DNA of 64,000 bases, taken from NCBI GenBank assembly GCA_029565395.1, contig JAKQOG010000206.1, positions 1 to 64,000 of the forward strand, given 5' to 3'. This document shows, in pieces, positions 1 to 8,839 of the stretch (position 1 is the stretch's first letter; every line of letters starts with the position of its first letter). The position numbers were made by a program, and so were the translations under genes. This stretch comes from Candidatus Hydrogenedentota bacterium. Its GTDB lineage: Bacteria; Hydrogenedentota; Hydrogenedentia; Hydrogenedentales; CAILVY01. The notes under the pieces are model-generated. The model ran no database searches. It had not been told where the DNA came from and saw only the letters and a list, made by a program, of their open reading frames with translations.

Positions 1-1
1 T

Positions 2-175
2 GTCCAAGACCACCAGGTCCGGGTTGTGCTTGGCCGCCTCGGTCAGGGCGTCGTTGCCGTTGGTCGTGCTGACAATCTGAGGCCCCATGTCCGACAGGGC
101 GGCCGTCATCGCCGCGAGAATATCGCGATCGTCATCGACCAGAAGAATGGTCTTGCCTTCAAGTTCTCCGGGCAT
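2..175 (-). CDS. Response regulator receiver domain (5' part only)
   Basis: This is the N-terminal 58 codons of a gene that runs off the left edge of the window. The translation begins MPGELEGKTILLVDDDRDIL. It shows the acidic cluster DDD of a CheY-like receiver and ends exactly at a VVLD motif, whose aspartate is the expected phosphoacceptor (residue 58). The start is the ATG at 173-175. What lies C-terminal (output domain or a stand-alone receiver) cannot be seen. Family assignment to the REC domain is secure from the acidic pocket and spacing; the regulated function is unknown. Confidence 0.85.
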   Translation of the reverse strand, partial: MPGELEGKTILLVDDDRDILAAMTAALSDMGPQIVSTTNGNDALTEAAKHNPDLVVLD

Positions 176-306
176 CCTGATACTCCTTCCGCCAGCCCTA
201 TAGCCGTCCGCCGGCGGGTCCTAAGCCAAATTATAGTAGGGACCTGGGCTTGCGAAGTCAACGGCGAAAGAGAATTCACGGCGCCCGGGGCTTCGGCGCC
301 CTTGTA

Positions 307-375
307 ATGGACATTATGGACATTATGGACATTATGGACAGGATGGACATTATGGACAGGATGGACGGTATGGAC
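307..375. repeat. ATGGAC tandem array, 9-base period
   Basis: Eight ATGGAC cores spaced mostly by three variable bases (ATT, AGG, GGT). The same hexamer array recurs in degenerate form at 3513-3545 and around 14113-14140 and 14325-14345 in this window, always between genes. Confidence 0.9.
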
Positions 376-404
376 GCTGGGTTGGCTAGGGAGACTCGAT
401 GCCT

Positions 405-471
405 GATACCGATAGCGATACCGATAGCGATACCGATAGCGATACCGATAGCGATAGCGATACCGATAGCG
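405..471. repeat. GATAGC/GATACC tandem array, 12-base period
   Basis: Alternating GATACC and GATAGC hexamers give roughly eleven units in perfect register. A degenerate continuation appears at about 538-590, after a CACGGAC-rich spacer. A short relative sits at 3608-3633, again just after ATGGAC and CACGGAC units, so the three motifs form an ordered module. Confidence 0.9.
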
Positions 472-594
472 AAACGGGAAACGGAAAACGAAGGAAGACA
501 CGGGCAAACACGGACGGGCACGGACGAAGATGAACACGATGCCGATGCCTATACTCGATACCGATACCGATGCCCGGCACCGATACCCGTGTAA

Positions 595-1392
595 TTATTT
601 CAGGCCAAGGACGTCTTGCATGTCGTAGAGGCCGGGGCCGGCTTTGACGGCGAAGCGGGCGGCTACGAGTGCGCCGCGTGCGAAGTTGTCGCGGTTATGG
701 GCTTTGTGCACGAGTTCGATGCGCTCGCCCTGGCCGATGAAACTCACGGTGTGCTCGCCGACGACGTCGCCGCCACGCACGGCATGCATGCCGATTTGCC
801 GGGCGGGGCGCGCGCCCACCAATCCTTCGCGGCCATGTGCGGTATCTTGCGCATAGCTGAGACCAAGGGCTTCGGCGGCGCGTTCGGCCAGCCGCACGGC
901 GGTTCCGCTGGGGCTGTCTTTTTTCTGGTTGTGATGGACTTCGACAATTTCGACGTTGTAGTCCAGGCCGAGGATCGCGGCGACTTCGCTGGTAAGCTTG
1001 AACAGCAGATTCACGCCGACGCTCATGTTGGGGGCATAGACAACCGGGACTTTTTTTGCACAGGTGCGCAGTTCGGCCACTTGCGCTTCGGAGAGGCCGG
1101 TTGTGCCCACCACGGACGGCTTGCCAAGGGAAGCGGCGATTTTCACGTTGTCCACGCAGACGCCCGCCTGGGTGAAGTCAATCATCACCTCCGATTTCAC
1201 GATCTCCGAATGGGCATCTTTTCCCACGGAGATCACATAGGCTTTTCCACTTTCCATGCCTACCGTAAGGGAGGCTCCCGCGTTTTTGGGCATATCAAAT
1301 GCGCCCGTGATGTTAATGTCATCCGCGGCCACAGCCAATTCGAGGATGCGCCGCCCCATGCGGCCACATGCGCCCGCCATGCAAATGTTCAT
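595..1392 (-). CDS. dapB: 4-hydroxy-tetrahydrodipicolinate reductase
   Basis: Cytosolic NAD(P)H-dependent reductase of the lysine/diaminopimelate pathway. The 265-residue product has the usual family length. The dinucleotide-binding loop GACGRMGR lies at residues 7-14. The family's catalytic signature appears as a double histidine (153-154) followed by lysines and PSGTA (161-165). I chose the ATG at 1390-1392 because the fold starts there. The open frame extends 34 codons upstream, but that extension is not DapB-like. No other lysine genes are adjacent. Assignment is firm by signature. Confidence 0.95.
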   Translation of the reverse strand: MNICMAGACGRMGRRILELAVAADDINITGAFDMPKNAGASLTVGMESGKAYVISVGKDAHSEIVKSEVMIDFTQAGVCVDNVKIAASLGKPSVVGTTGLSEAQVAELRTCAKKVPVVYAPNMSVGVNLLFKLTSEVAAILGLDYNVEIVEVHHNQKKDSPSGTAVRLAERAAEALGLSYAQDTAHGREGLVGARPARQIGMHAVRGGDVVGEHTVSFIGQGERIELVHKAHNRDNFARGALVAARFAVKAGPGLYDMQDVLGLK

Positions 1393-1497
1393 TGTTCTGG
1401 CACTCCGTTTATGTTTGTCGGTTCTGACGTTGTTCAAATCAAAGTTTTTAACGCCCTCCTTCATCACGCGAAACGCGTGACTCCGGCGCGGCAAGCG

Positions 1498-1531
1498 AGT
1501 ACGTTCCCAAGTGCACCTTGGGAGCGAGCAG
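1498..1531. repeat. Palindromic intergenic element (TTCCCAAG...CTTGGGA)
   Basis: The sequence GTTCCCAAG, a short loop, then CTTGGGAGC forms a hairpin in the 150-base gap between dapB and the GT2 gene. The right half, TTGGGAGCGAG, closely matches TTGGGAACGAG at 45423-45433 and 45658-45668. It is therefore a dispersed repeat rather than a gene-specific terminator; no T-run follows on either strand. Confidence 0.6.
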
Positions 1532-1542
1532 TAATAAAGGTG

Positions 1543-2337
1543 TTATGATTTCGGTTTGTTCTCCAGCATAATGTCATCCAGGATCAGGATGCGTTCAAAC
1601 CAGATCATCAATAGGGTGCAGAGATACCGGCGGCCCATTTCCTGCAAGCGAAGGTTGGAGGAACCCCAGGTGCGGCCCGACCAGCGAATGGGGATCTCCG
1701 CGATGTTATACTGGCGGATGATACAGGAAAGGGACATTTCAATCGTGATATTGAAATGGGCGGCGTGCAGGGGGCTGATGCTCTCCACCACATGCCGCCG
1801 GTACACTTTGAATGCATTGGTTAAATCGTTGAAGGGCGTCATGAACATCAGTTGCATCATGCGGTTTACGATACGGTTCACCACCAGTTTCACGGGCGGA
1901 TAGTGCGACACCACGCTTCCTTTGCGAAAACGGGACCCGAAACAGCAATCATAGCCTTCCTCGATCTTCCGGTAACACCGCACCACGTCCTCCGGATCAT
2001 CCGAACGATCCGCCATGACGATTGCCACGACGTCACCGTCCACATGCTTGAATCCGCAGCGCACGGCGCGTCCCAAGCCTCCCGGGGGCGTGTTATACAC
2101 CATGCGGAGTTCCGGGATTTCCTGCAAGAGCGATTCCATGATTTGCTCTGTGTTGTCCGTACTGTTGTCATTCACCACCAGCAGTTCAAAAGGGATGCCT
2201 TCCCTGCGCAATGTTTCCGCCAATTCCCGAAGGGTGGAGGGAAGGTTGTTTTCTTCATTATAGGCCGGGATCAATACCGTATACCGCAGCGTGTTCCGGG
2301 ACGCGGGCCGTAACTCAGATGCGGCCTTCGAAACCAT
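1543..2337 (-). CDS. Family 2 glycosyltransferase
   Basis: GT-A fold glycosyltransferase of the dolichol-phosphate mannose synthase/GT2 type, 264 residues. The nucleotide-sugar-binding start [11 protein letters not shown] is near residues 18-28, followed by [10 protein letters not shown] and an acidic MADRSDD segment in the DXD region. No transmembrane tail is obvious, so it probably acts at the inner face of the membrane on a lipid or glycan acceptor. I chose the ATG at 2335-2337; it overlaps the last 23 bases of the upstream epimerase gene, which points to translational coupling. The neighbours are two nucleotide-sugar epimerases, suggesting surface glycan synthesis. Donor and acceptor are not predictable. 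Confidence 0.85.
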   Translation of the reverse strand: MVSKAASELRPASRNTLRYTVLIPAYNEENNLPSTLRELAETLRREGIPFELLVVNDNSTDNTEQIMESLLQEIPELRMVYNTPPGGLGRAVRCGFKHVDGDVVAIVMADRSDDPEDVVRCYRKIEEGYDCCFGSRFRKGSVVSHYPPVKLVVNRIVNRMMQLMFMTPFNDLTNAFKVYRRHVVESISPLHAAHFNITIEMSLSCIIRQYNIAEIPIRWSGRTWGSSNLRLQEMGRRYLCTLLMIWFERILILDDIMLENKPKS

Positions 2338-3382
2338 GATAGATCTCCTTGAGAATGGCGTGGATGTCGTATTCGTACTTCCATTCGGGATAGTGCGACT
2401 GGAAGCGGCGCACATCGCTGATCCACCAGATATGATCGCCGATGCGGTTGGTCTCGACATAGCCGTAGTTCATCTTCTTTCCCACGATTTCCTCGCACAT
2501 TGTGATCGCTTCCGCCATCGAGCAGTTGCTGTGACGGCTCCCGCCCATATTGTAGACTTCGCCGGACCGTGGGTTGCGTGCAAAGTGCGCGAAGCAGTTC
2601 ACCAGATCCTTGGAGTGAATATTATCCCGCACCTGTTTTCCTTTATACCCGAAAATGCGGTATTCCTTTCCCGTGATGGCGCATTTCATCAAATAGGAAA
2701 GGAACCCGTGCAATTCGGCGCCGGAATGTCCGGGGCCCGTGAGGCAGCCGCCGCGAAACACGGCGGTTTTCATCCCGAAATACCGCCCATACTCCTGCAC
2801 CATGACATCGGCCGCGACTTTGGACGCGCCAAAGATCGAATGTTTGCATTGATCGATCGACATCGTTTCATCAATGCCATGTTCCGCATAGGGATGACCG
2901 GGTTCCACTTCCCACCGGGTGTCCTGCTCAACCAGGGGAAGATAATTCGGTGTGTCGCCATACACTTTGTTGGTGGAGGTGAAAATAAAGGGAATTTCCG
3001 GTGCATAGAGGCGGGTAAGTTCCAGGAGGTTCAGGGTGCCGATGGCATTCACGCCAAAGTCCGTGAGCGGCTCCCGTGCCGCCCAATCATGGCTGGGTTG
3101 CGCCGCGGTATGAATTACCAGGACAATCGCGCCGGCATATTCCTTGAATACCTTTTCCACCTCGGCATAGTCCCGGATATCCGCTGCATGATGCCGGTAC
3201 TTGTTGAATTCCTTCATTAGTTGTTCCGCCGCCCAGCGGGTGGAGGCCTCCGCCCCGAAGAAATACGCCCGCATGTCATTGTCGATCCCCGCCACGGTAT
3301 GCCCTTCATTGATAAAATGCCGGACCGTTTCCGCGCCAATCAATCCCGCTGATCCCGTTACAATGACGATGCTCATATCCAC
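2315..3382 (-). CDS. NAD-dependent epimerase, CDP-paratose 2-epimerase-like
   Basis: Extended short-chain dehydrogenase, 355 residues. The Rossmann motif TGSAGLIG is at 9-16. [12 protein letters not shown] (135-146) and the following blocks resemble CDP-paratose/CDP-tyvelose 2-epimerases. The position of the catalytic Tyr in YxxxK reads F184-G-A-S-K188, so the usual tyrosine is phenylalanine. I believe this is shared by relatives rather than a local mutation. It is the first gene of a two-gene minus-strand unit with the GT2 gene. It likely interconverts a nucleotide sugar for an O-antigen or exopolysaccharide; the substrate is inferred only. Confidence 0.8.
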   Translation of the reverse strand: MDMSIVIVTGSAGLIGAETVRHFINEGHTVAGIDNDMRAYFFGAEASTRWAAEQLMKEFNKYRHHAADIRDYAEVEKVFKEYAGAIVLVIHTAAQPSHDWAAREPLTDFGVNAIGTLNLLELTRLYAPEIPFIFTSTNKVYGDTPNYLPLVEQDTRWEVEPGHPYAEHGIDETMSIDQCKHSIFGASKVAADVMVQEYGRYFGMKTAVFRGGCLTGPGHSGAELHGFLSYLMKCAITGKEYRIFGYKGKQVRDNIHSKDLVNCFAHFARNPRSGEVYNMGGSRHSNCSMAEAITMCEEIVGKKMNYGYVETNRIGDHIWWISDVRRFQSHYPEWKYEYDIHAILKEIYHGFEGRI

Positions 3383-3728
3383 CTCCCAAAATTGGTTTCA
3401 TCCTTGCCAGAGGCATTCTATCCCAGCCATGCCAAGGACTGTCAAGCTTTTTCAGGAGACGACGGAGAGATTGCGGATTGCGGAACGGAAGAGAAAGGGG
3501 TTGGCGTGAGGGAATGGACAATAATGGACAAAATGGACTGGATGGACGAAAGGGGAACACGGACTGACACGGACAAGCACCGGCAGTCATGGACAGGAAG
3601 AGCGGGGATGCCGATACCGATGGCGGTGCTGATAGATCTTAAATCCTTCTGTTTCAATCCGCAATCAAAGTTGAACCGTGCTTATCTTTATGGTGTAGGA
3701 TGCAGGTAATGCGAGGAGGAACTGCACC
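3383..3728. other. Intergenic region with modular repeat
   Basis: A 346-base divergent gap between two epimerase genes. It contains the second copy of the ATGGAC / CACGGAC / GATACC module (about 3513-3633). A ribosome binding site, GAGGAGGAA at 3713-3721, serves the rightward gene. I see no convincing coding sequence. Confidence 0.75.
3513..3633. repeat. Modular repeat: ATGGAC, CACGGAC, CCGATACC units
   Basis: Four ATGGAC units (3513-3545) are followed by CACGGAC units (3557-3580), an isolated ATGGAC near 3589, then GATGCCGATACCGATGGC. The order of the three motif types is the same as at 307-590. Confidence 0.75.
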
Positions 3729-4793
3729 GTGAATACAATTCTGGTAACTGGCGGGGCCGGGTTTGTGGGGTCATGTCTTGCCCTTGGGGTGCGCAATCAT
3801 TATAACTGCCGGGTCGTTGTTCTGGATAATTTGAAGCGGCGGGGGTCGGAGTTGAATCTTCCGCGGCTCCGGGGGGGCGGCGTGGACTTTATGCATGGCG
3901 ACATCCGTTCGCTGGATGATCTCGAAAACGTGGGACCGGTCGATTTGATCCTGGAGTGCAGCGCGGAACCCTCGGTGTTGGCGGGATATGGCGAATCGCC
4001 CCGGTACGTGCTGCACACCAATCTCACGGGCACAATCAATGCTCTTGAAATCGCGCGGCGGCATGGCGCGGGCATGATTTTCCTTTCCACAAGCCGGGTG
4101 TATCCCATGGAGCCCCTCAGCCGGCTGGCCTATCACGAATCGGACACCCGGTTTGAATTGCCGGAATCGCAGGCCATGACCGGGATTTCGCCTAACGGCC
4201 TTTCGGAGGATTTCCCGCTAGCCGGGGTCCGCTCCCTGTATGGCGCCACCAAACTCTGCTCCGAGCTCATTATGCAGGAGTATCTGTCCATCTACGGCCT
4301 CAAGGGCATCATTAACCGCTGTGGCGTGCTCACCGGTCCCTGGCAAATGGGAAAAATCGACCAAGGCGTGGTGGTTCTGTGGGTGGCCCGGCACGTTTTC
4401 GGAGGGGCGTTGAAATATATCGGCTACGGGGGAAAAGGAAAGCAGGTCCGGGATATGTTGCACATCGACGATTTGCTCCGGCTGATCCTCTATCAGATAG
4501 ATCATCTCGATACGCTCAGTGGTTCTTTGTTCAATGTTGGCGGCGGCGTTGCGGTTAGTGCGTCTTTATTAGAACTGACCCGCCTCTGCCAGGAAGTCAC
4601 CGGGAAAACCATCCCGATAGCCAGTGAACCGGAAACCCGAGCCGCGGATATTCCCTGGTACATTACCGATAACAATAAGATATATCGCACAACCGGCTGG
4701 CAGCCGGAAAAGTCCGTTCCAGACATCGTGGAAGATATCTTTTGCTGGATAAAGGACCATGAAGAATCGCTCCGGCCCATATTAAACACATGA
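3729..4793 (+). CDS. NAD-dependent epimerase/dehydratase
   Basis: Extended SDR enzyme, 354 residues. The N-terminal GGAGFVG loop lies at 8-14 and an intact active-site Y171-G-A-T-K175. STSRVYP (120-126) corresponds to the TSTNKVYG block of the adjacent divergent epimerase, and the two share the GYxGKGKQVRDxxH block, so they are paralogues. The start is a GTG at 3729 with the strong ribosome binding site GAGGAGGAA eight bases upstream. It probably acts in the same nucleotide-sugar pathway as the leftward pair. The exact reaction (4- or 2-epimerisation, or dehydration) is undetermined. Confidence 0.82.
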   Translation: MNTILVTGGAGFVGSCLALGVRNHYNCRVVVLDNLKRRGSELNLPRLRGGGVDFMHGDIRSLDDLENVGPVDLILECSAEPSVLAGYGESPRYVLHTNLTGTINALEIARRHGAGMIFLSTSRVYPMEPLSRLAYHESDTRFELPESQAMTGISPNGLSEDFPLAGVRSLYGATKLCSELIMQEYLSIYGLKGIINRCGVLTGPWQMGKIDQGVVVLWVARHVFGGALKYIGYGGKGKQVRDMLHIDDLLRLILYQIDHLDTLSGSLFNVGGGVAVSASLLELTRLCQEVTGKTIPIASEPETRAADIPWYITDNNKIYRTTGWQPEKSVPDIVEDIFCWIKDHEESLRPILNT

Positions 4794-4865
4794 CAAAAAT
4801 CGCACTTTACTTCGTATCCTATTCAGGTACATTGTCTTATAAAAAGGCAGTTGTCTAGAGAATAG

Positions 4866-4894
4866 TTGACCGGGAGCGGTTCCCGTGATATCAT
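4866..4894 (+). promoter_or_regulatory. Putative sigma-70 promoter for the pseudopilin gene
   Basis: TTGACC and TATCAT are separated by exactly 17 bases. The spacer contains the inverted repeat CGGGA-GCGGT-TCCCG, which could be an operator. The promoter lies 46 bases before the ATG of the pseudopilin gene. Confidence 0.55.
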
Positions 4895-4939
4895 TTCTTA
4901 TGGAAAAAGCCATCGTATAACGATGGGGAGAATAGGACC

Positions 4940-5893
4940 ATGAAGACGCGCCATTCACGGGGTTTCACCCTTCTTGAGTTATTGACCGTAATTGCCATCA
5001 TCGCTATTTTGGCGGGGTTTATAGCGGCGGCTTTGCCGCGTATTTTAGAAAAAGCCAAGATTCGGCGAATGGTCGCCACGATGACGGATATCCGCACGGC
5101 AATGGCGGCGTATTATACGGACAACAACACCTATCCTCCCGCCTATGGCTATACGATATGGAATGCGGATTTAAATGACTGCGACCCACAAGAAAAATGC
5201 TTTGTTTTGAAACCTTATCTGTATTTCATCCGGTTTTACAATGATCCCAAGCATTACGATGAATTTTCCGAATCGTATGACACCAACCGGGACGGACATA
5301 TCAGCCTGCTGGAATTCTCCCCTATCGGCGATAAAGATGTGGCTACGAGCCGGGTGACTTTCCCCTCCATCCGTTACGTGTGGAATAACCTTCAGGACCA
5401 GGTTCAGAAGCAACTCGAAACTTCTCCCCGGCCTTACATTTACATTCCCGTCAATATGCGTCAATTTAAGAAAGCCAAGGAATATTGGATAAAGAATGCG
5501 CACTTTTATGCCAATGCGTGGGATCCAAACGATCCCGGCCTGGAAACGGTCCTATTCCCTCCACCGGAATACGATGCCTTTGCGCTGATAAGCCCCGGTC
5601 CGGGGGGAAGCACGTTTGGCGTAATTCCGTCGGAGCCGCTAGGCACGGAAGATCCGTTTGATGTTTATTTTGTGATGGCGCTCCGGGCTTATTTCCTGGC
5701 GACGCGGGACCTGAACGATAATGGAGAAAAAGACTTTGACTTTACCGCCCGTACGACCAGGGGGGAAGCCAAATTCGACAAAGATCACCCGTATACGGTG
5801 ACCGTCGGCGGCAATACCACTACGGCGGACAACCGGCTGCCGGATCCCAAAGCCCCGAACGGCTATGGGCCCTTTATATACGTTTACCCATAA
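4940..5893 (+). CDS. Type II secretion-type pseudopilin with EF-hand-like loop
   Basis: Secreted or pilus-incorporated pseudopilin, 317 residues. The prepilin peptidase site is near the N-terminus: RGFTLLELLTVIAIIAIL, with cleavage expected after Gly8 and the Glu at +5, followed by the hydrophobic alpha-helix. The globular domain is larger than in GspG/GspH. It includes a near-perfect 12-residue EF-hand loop, DTNRDGHISLLE at 114-125, and a second Asp/Asn-rich stretch, DLNDNGEKDFDF. Calcium binding is known in GspG pseudopilins, so these may be structural calcium sites. GGGAG precedes the ATG. No other secretion genes are adjacent, as is common for stand-alone pseudopilins in planctomycete-like bacteria. 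Confidence 0.85.
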   Translation: MKTRHSRGFTLLELLTVIAIIAILAGFIAAALPRILEKAKIRRMVATMTDIRTAMAAYYTDNNTYPPAYGYTIWNADLNDCDPQEKCFVLKPYLYFIRFYNDPKHYDEFSESYDTNRDGHISLLEFSPIGDKDVATSRVTFPSIRYVWNNLQDQVQKQLETSPRPYIYIPVNMRQFKKAKEYWIKNAHFYANAWDPNDPGLETVLFPPPEYDAFALISPGPGGSTFGVIPSEPLGTEDPFDVYFVMALRAYFLATRDLNDNGEKDFDFTARTTRGEAKFDKDHPYTVTVGGNTTTADNRLPDPKAPNGYGPFIYVYP

Positions 5894-5949
5894 TCGCCGC
5901 CCAAATTTCTTCGCTCCATGCAGGCGTGTATGGTTGGGTGAAATCCGGA

Positions 5950-6978
5950 TCACTCGGTTGGGGTATTTTTTCTTCTTTCGCGGAAGAATCGGTATGATTC
6001 GAAGAAGATAAGTGCGAGGGGGATGCCATAGAGCACGGATATTCCCCACCAGGTCTGGGAAAAGCCTGTAAAGTCGCAACGGCGGTTCCAGGGCCACCAA
6101 ATAGCGAAGGCGCGGCCAAGGATATAGTTTTCAGGCACCCAGCCCCAAATTCTGCCATCCACGCTCTCGGCGCTGTTGTCTCCCAAAAGAAAATAATAGC
6201 CATCCGAAAAGATTTCGCTGTACTGCGGTTCGGGACGGACCCCATAAAAGAGGGCGGGAAGTTCAAACTCGGAATATTCGCGCAGGACGCGCAATCCTTC
6301 CGGAGACACTCCCTCGCACAGCCGATCGACCTCCTCGCCGGATAACGCGGCAATATCAATCCCTTTTACGCGATCCCGGCACCGTTCCCGGTCGTCATAC
6401 AACTGTTGCGTAGCGGCATCCGGGGGATTCAGCATGGTAAATGTATCGCTGGTTTGCGCCAGATATAGAAAGCGCCGTTTTACCTGTTCGTCCCCGGGGT
6501 ACAACCGCGTGGTGTAGTGGAGATTGTCCCACAATTCCGGCGGCGGATCTATTCGCTGGCCATTGACATAGAGCGCCCCGTCCTGGATGTGAACTTTCTC
6601 TCCCGGCAATCCCGCTACGCGCTTGATTAATATCGGCGGACCGCTTTTGCTCACCCTCCGGAACACCACAATATCCCAGCGTTTGGGCTGAGCCCAGTTC
6701 CAAAGCCGGCAGGTGGTAAAGGGTATTCGCGGCCCATAGAGCCATTTGTTGACCAATACCCGGTCGCCCCGGAAAAAGCGGGGATCGCCGTGGATGGCGG
6801 GTTCCATGGAGCCGGTGGGCACGGTGTACTGATCGATGAGGCAGCCTTTGATGAATAGAATCGCGAACAGCAACAGTCCCCAACTTAGAAGATTTTTATA
6901 GGTTAACGGGCCGGTAAAGAACTTGATGGCCCGCAGGATCAGCGGGGAATTGCGTTGGATGCCGGTTGATGCGTCCAC
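5950..6978 (-). CDS. lepB: Signal peptidase I
   Basis: Membrane serine protease that removes signal peptides from exported preproteins. One N-terminal membrane helix (about 30-46) precedes the catalytic Ser57 in PTGSMEP and the general base Lys119 in LIKRVAGLPGE. The conserved GDNS and DGRIWGWV blocks follow near the C-terminus, and a second hydrophobic segment lies at the extreme end. At 342 residues it is somewhat longer than typical, owing to an insertion at about 150-240. The start is a GTG directly abutting the lepA stop codon. It is the third gene of a recO-lepA-lepB unit; lepA-lepB linkage is common in bacteria. Confidence 0.93.
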   Translation of the reverse strand: MDASTGIQRNSPLILRAIKFFTGPLTYKNLLSWGLLLFAILFIKGCLIDQYTVPTGSMEPAIHGDPRFFRGDRVLVNKWLYGPRIPFTTCRLWNWAQPKRWDIVVFRRVSKSGPPILIKRVAGLPGEKVHIQDGALYVNGQRIDPPPELWDNLHYTTRLYPGDEQVKRRFLYLAQTSDTFTMLNPPDAATQQLYDDRERCRDRVKGIDIAALSGEEVDRLCEGVSPEGLRVLREYSEFELPALFYGVRPEPQYSEIFSDGYYFLLGDNSAESVDGRIWGWVPENYILGRAFAIWWPWNRRCDFTGFSQTWWGISVLYGIPLALIFFESYRFFRERRKNTPTE

Positions 6979-8796
6979 TTAGCGATCTGATTCCTCGTTT
7001 ACTTGAAGCAGCGCCATGAAGGCTTCCTGCGGCACTTCCACCGAGCCGACCTGCTTCATCCGCTTCTTGCCTTCTTTCTGTTTTTCCAAAAGCTTGCGTT
7101 TGCGCGTGATATCGCCGCCGTAACACTTCGCGGTGACGTTTTTCCGCACTGGCTTGATGGTTTCCCGCACGATGATTTTCCGGGCTATCGCCGCCTGAAT
7201 GGCCACCTCGTATTGCTGCCGCGGAATCAGTTTGCGCAGCTTTTGCGCCAGGGCGCGGCCCACATATTGCGCATGCTCCCGGTGCACGATGGTGGATAGA
7301 GCATCCACGATTTCGTCATTCAGCAGGATGTCCAGTTTCACTAAATCGCCCGGCCGGTAGCCGATGAGCCGGTAGTCGAGGGATCCATAGCCGCGGGTAT
7401 AGGTCTTGAGTTTGTCGTAGAAATCAATGACGATTTCGGCCAAAGGGAGATGATAGACCACCATGCAGCGGCGCGCATCAATGTATCCGACGTTTACATG
7501 CACTCCGCGCTTGCGTTTGCACAAATCGATCACCGCGCTGACGTATTCGTTCGGGCATAGAATATCCGCTTCGATATAGGGTTCTTCGATTTGCTCGATC
7601 TCGGCCGGCAGCGGCATTTGCGAGGCTTTTTCAATGACAATAGGCTCGCCATTGGTGCGGGTGACGCGGTAGGCCACGTTCGGCATGGTGGTGACAAGGG
7701 TAAGATCGAATTCGCGTTCAAGCCGCTCCTGGATGATTTCCATGTGCAAGAGCCCCAGGAATCCCAAGCGGAAACCCAGCCCCAACGCGTCTGAGCTGTC
7801 CGCCTTAAACTGAAATGAGGCATCGTTCAGTTTAAGCTTCTCCAGGGCATCGCGCAATTCGTTGTAATCGTTGGCCGCGGCGGGATACATGCCGCAAAAA
7901 ACGACCGGCTTGACCACTTCATAGCCGGGCAGGGGCTTGGGGGCAGGATTCTGCGCATCGGTGACCGTATCCCCGATTTTGGTGTCGCCCAGTGTTTTGA
8001 TGTTGCAGATCAGATAGCCGACTTCGCCGGCGCAGAGTTCGGTTTTGGGCCGCATCTCCGGGGTGAAAATGCCCACTTCGGTCACTTCGTACTTGATTTG
8101 GGTGGACATAAGGGTGACCCGCTGGCCCACGAATATCCGGCCATCCATGACCCGCACATACACAATCACGCCCCGGTAGGTATTGTATTTGGCGTCATAG
8201 ATCAACGCGCGGAGCGGTGCATCAGAACGGCCCTTGGGGTGCGGTACACGCTTCACCACCGCTTCGAGGATTTCCTTCGTGCCCGCGCCGGTTTTGGCGC
8301 TGGTGAGAATGGCGTCTTGAGCATCAAGACCGATGACTTCCTCGATCTGTGCGCGGGTGCCTTCTACATCCGCACTCGCCAAGTCTATTTTGTTGATGAC
8401 GGGAATAATTTCGAGGTTTTGTTCGACGGCTTTGTAGGCATTGGCCAGGGTTTGCGCCTGCACGCCCTGGGCGGCGTCAACCAACAGCAGCGCTCCCTCG
8501 CACGCGGCCAGACTGCGCGACACCTCATACGAAAAGTCCACGTGTCCCGGTGTATCGATGAGATGAAGGAGATATTCATGGCCGTCGTCGGCTGTGTAAT
8601 GCATCTGCACGGACACTGCCTTGATGGTGATGCCACGCTCACGTTCGATGTCCATCGTGTCGAGCGTCTGTTCTTTCAGATTGCGATCATCCACCGTGCC
8701 GGTGAATTGCAGGAGACGGTCCGCCAGCGTCGACTTGCCATGGTCGATGTGAGCGATAATGCAGAAGTTGCGTATGTATTCCTGGGGCCACGCCAT
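6979..8796 (-). CDS. lepA: Elongation factor 4 (back-translocase)
   Basis: Ribosome-associated translational GTPase, 605 residues, normal for LepA. The G1 motif [10 protein letters not shown]3 DTPGHVDF and G4 NKID are intact. The C-terminal part contains LepA's own domain rather than EF-G domain IV. I annotate the ATG at 8794-8796. A TTG four codons upstream (8806-8808) has an AAAAGG ribosome binding site close to it and may be the real start. It follows recO by about 40 bases and directly precedes lepB. Confidence 0.96.
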   Translation of the reverse strand: MAWPQEYIRNFCIIAHIDHGKSTLADRLLQFTGTVDDRNLKEQTLDTMDIERERGITIKAVSVQMHYTADDGHEYLLHLIDTPGHVDFSYEVSRSLAACEGALLLVDAAQGVQAQTLANAYKAVEQNLEIIPVINKIDLASADVEGTRAQIEEVIGLDAQDAILTSAKTGAGTKEILEAVVKRVPHPKGRSDAPLRALIYDAKYNTYRGVIVYVRVMDGRIFVGQRVTLMSTQIKYEVTEVGIFTPEMRPKTELCAGEVGYLICNIKTLGDTKIGDTVTDAQNPAPKPLPGYEVVKPVVFCGMYPAAANDYNELRDALEKLKLNDASFQFKADSSDALGLGFRLGFLGLLHMEIIQERLEREFDLTLVTTMPNVAYRVTRTNGEPIVIEKASQMPLPAEIEQIEEPYIEADILCPNEYVSAVIDLCKRKRGVHVNVGYIDARRCMVVYHLPLAEIVIDFYDKLKTYTRGYGSLDYRLIGYRPGDLVKLDILLNDEIVDALSTIVHREHAQYVGRALAQKLRKLIPRQQYEVAIQAAIARKIIVRETIKPVRKNVTAKCYGGDITRKRKLLEKQKEGKKRMKQVGSVEVPQEAFMALLQVNEESDR

Positions 8797-8839
8797 ACTC
8801 TGTGTCAATTACCTTTTCCGAGGCTTCCGGCCTCGATCG

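Larger units (their letters stand above)
176..594. other. Gene-free stretch with tandem repeat arrays
   Basis: About 420 bases lie between the response regulator start and the dapB stop. They hold two short-period tandem arrays (annotated separately) and a degenerate tail of CACGGAC-like and GATACC-like units up to about 590. Open frames on both strands exist here only because the repeat periods (9 and 12 bases) are multiples of three. They have low-complexity translations and no ribosome binding site, so I do not call a gene. Confidence 0.8.

Noticed and set aside
307..471. Possible CRISPR array
   Set aside because: Units are 6-12 bases with no unique spacers and there are no cas genes in the window.
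106..594. Several overlapping open frames (about 64-143 codons) with MDIMDIMD- or RYRYRY-like translations
   Set aside because: They arise from tandem repeats whose period is a multiple of three; no ribosome site and no conserved sequence.
616..1548. 310-codon open frame antisense to dapB
   Set aside because: It is a shadow of dapB codon structure; translation is Ala/His-rich without family features.
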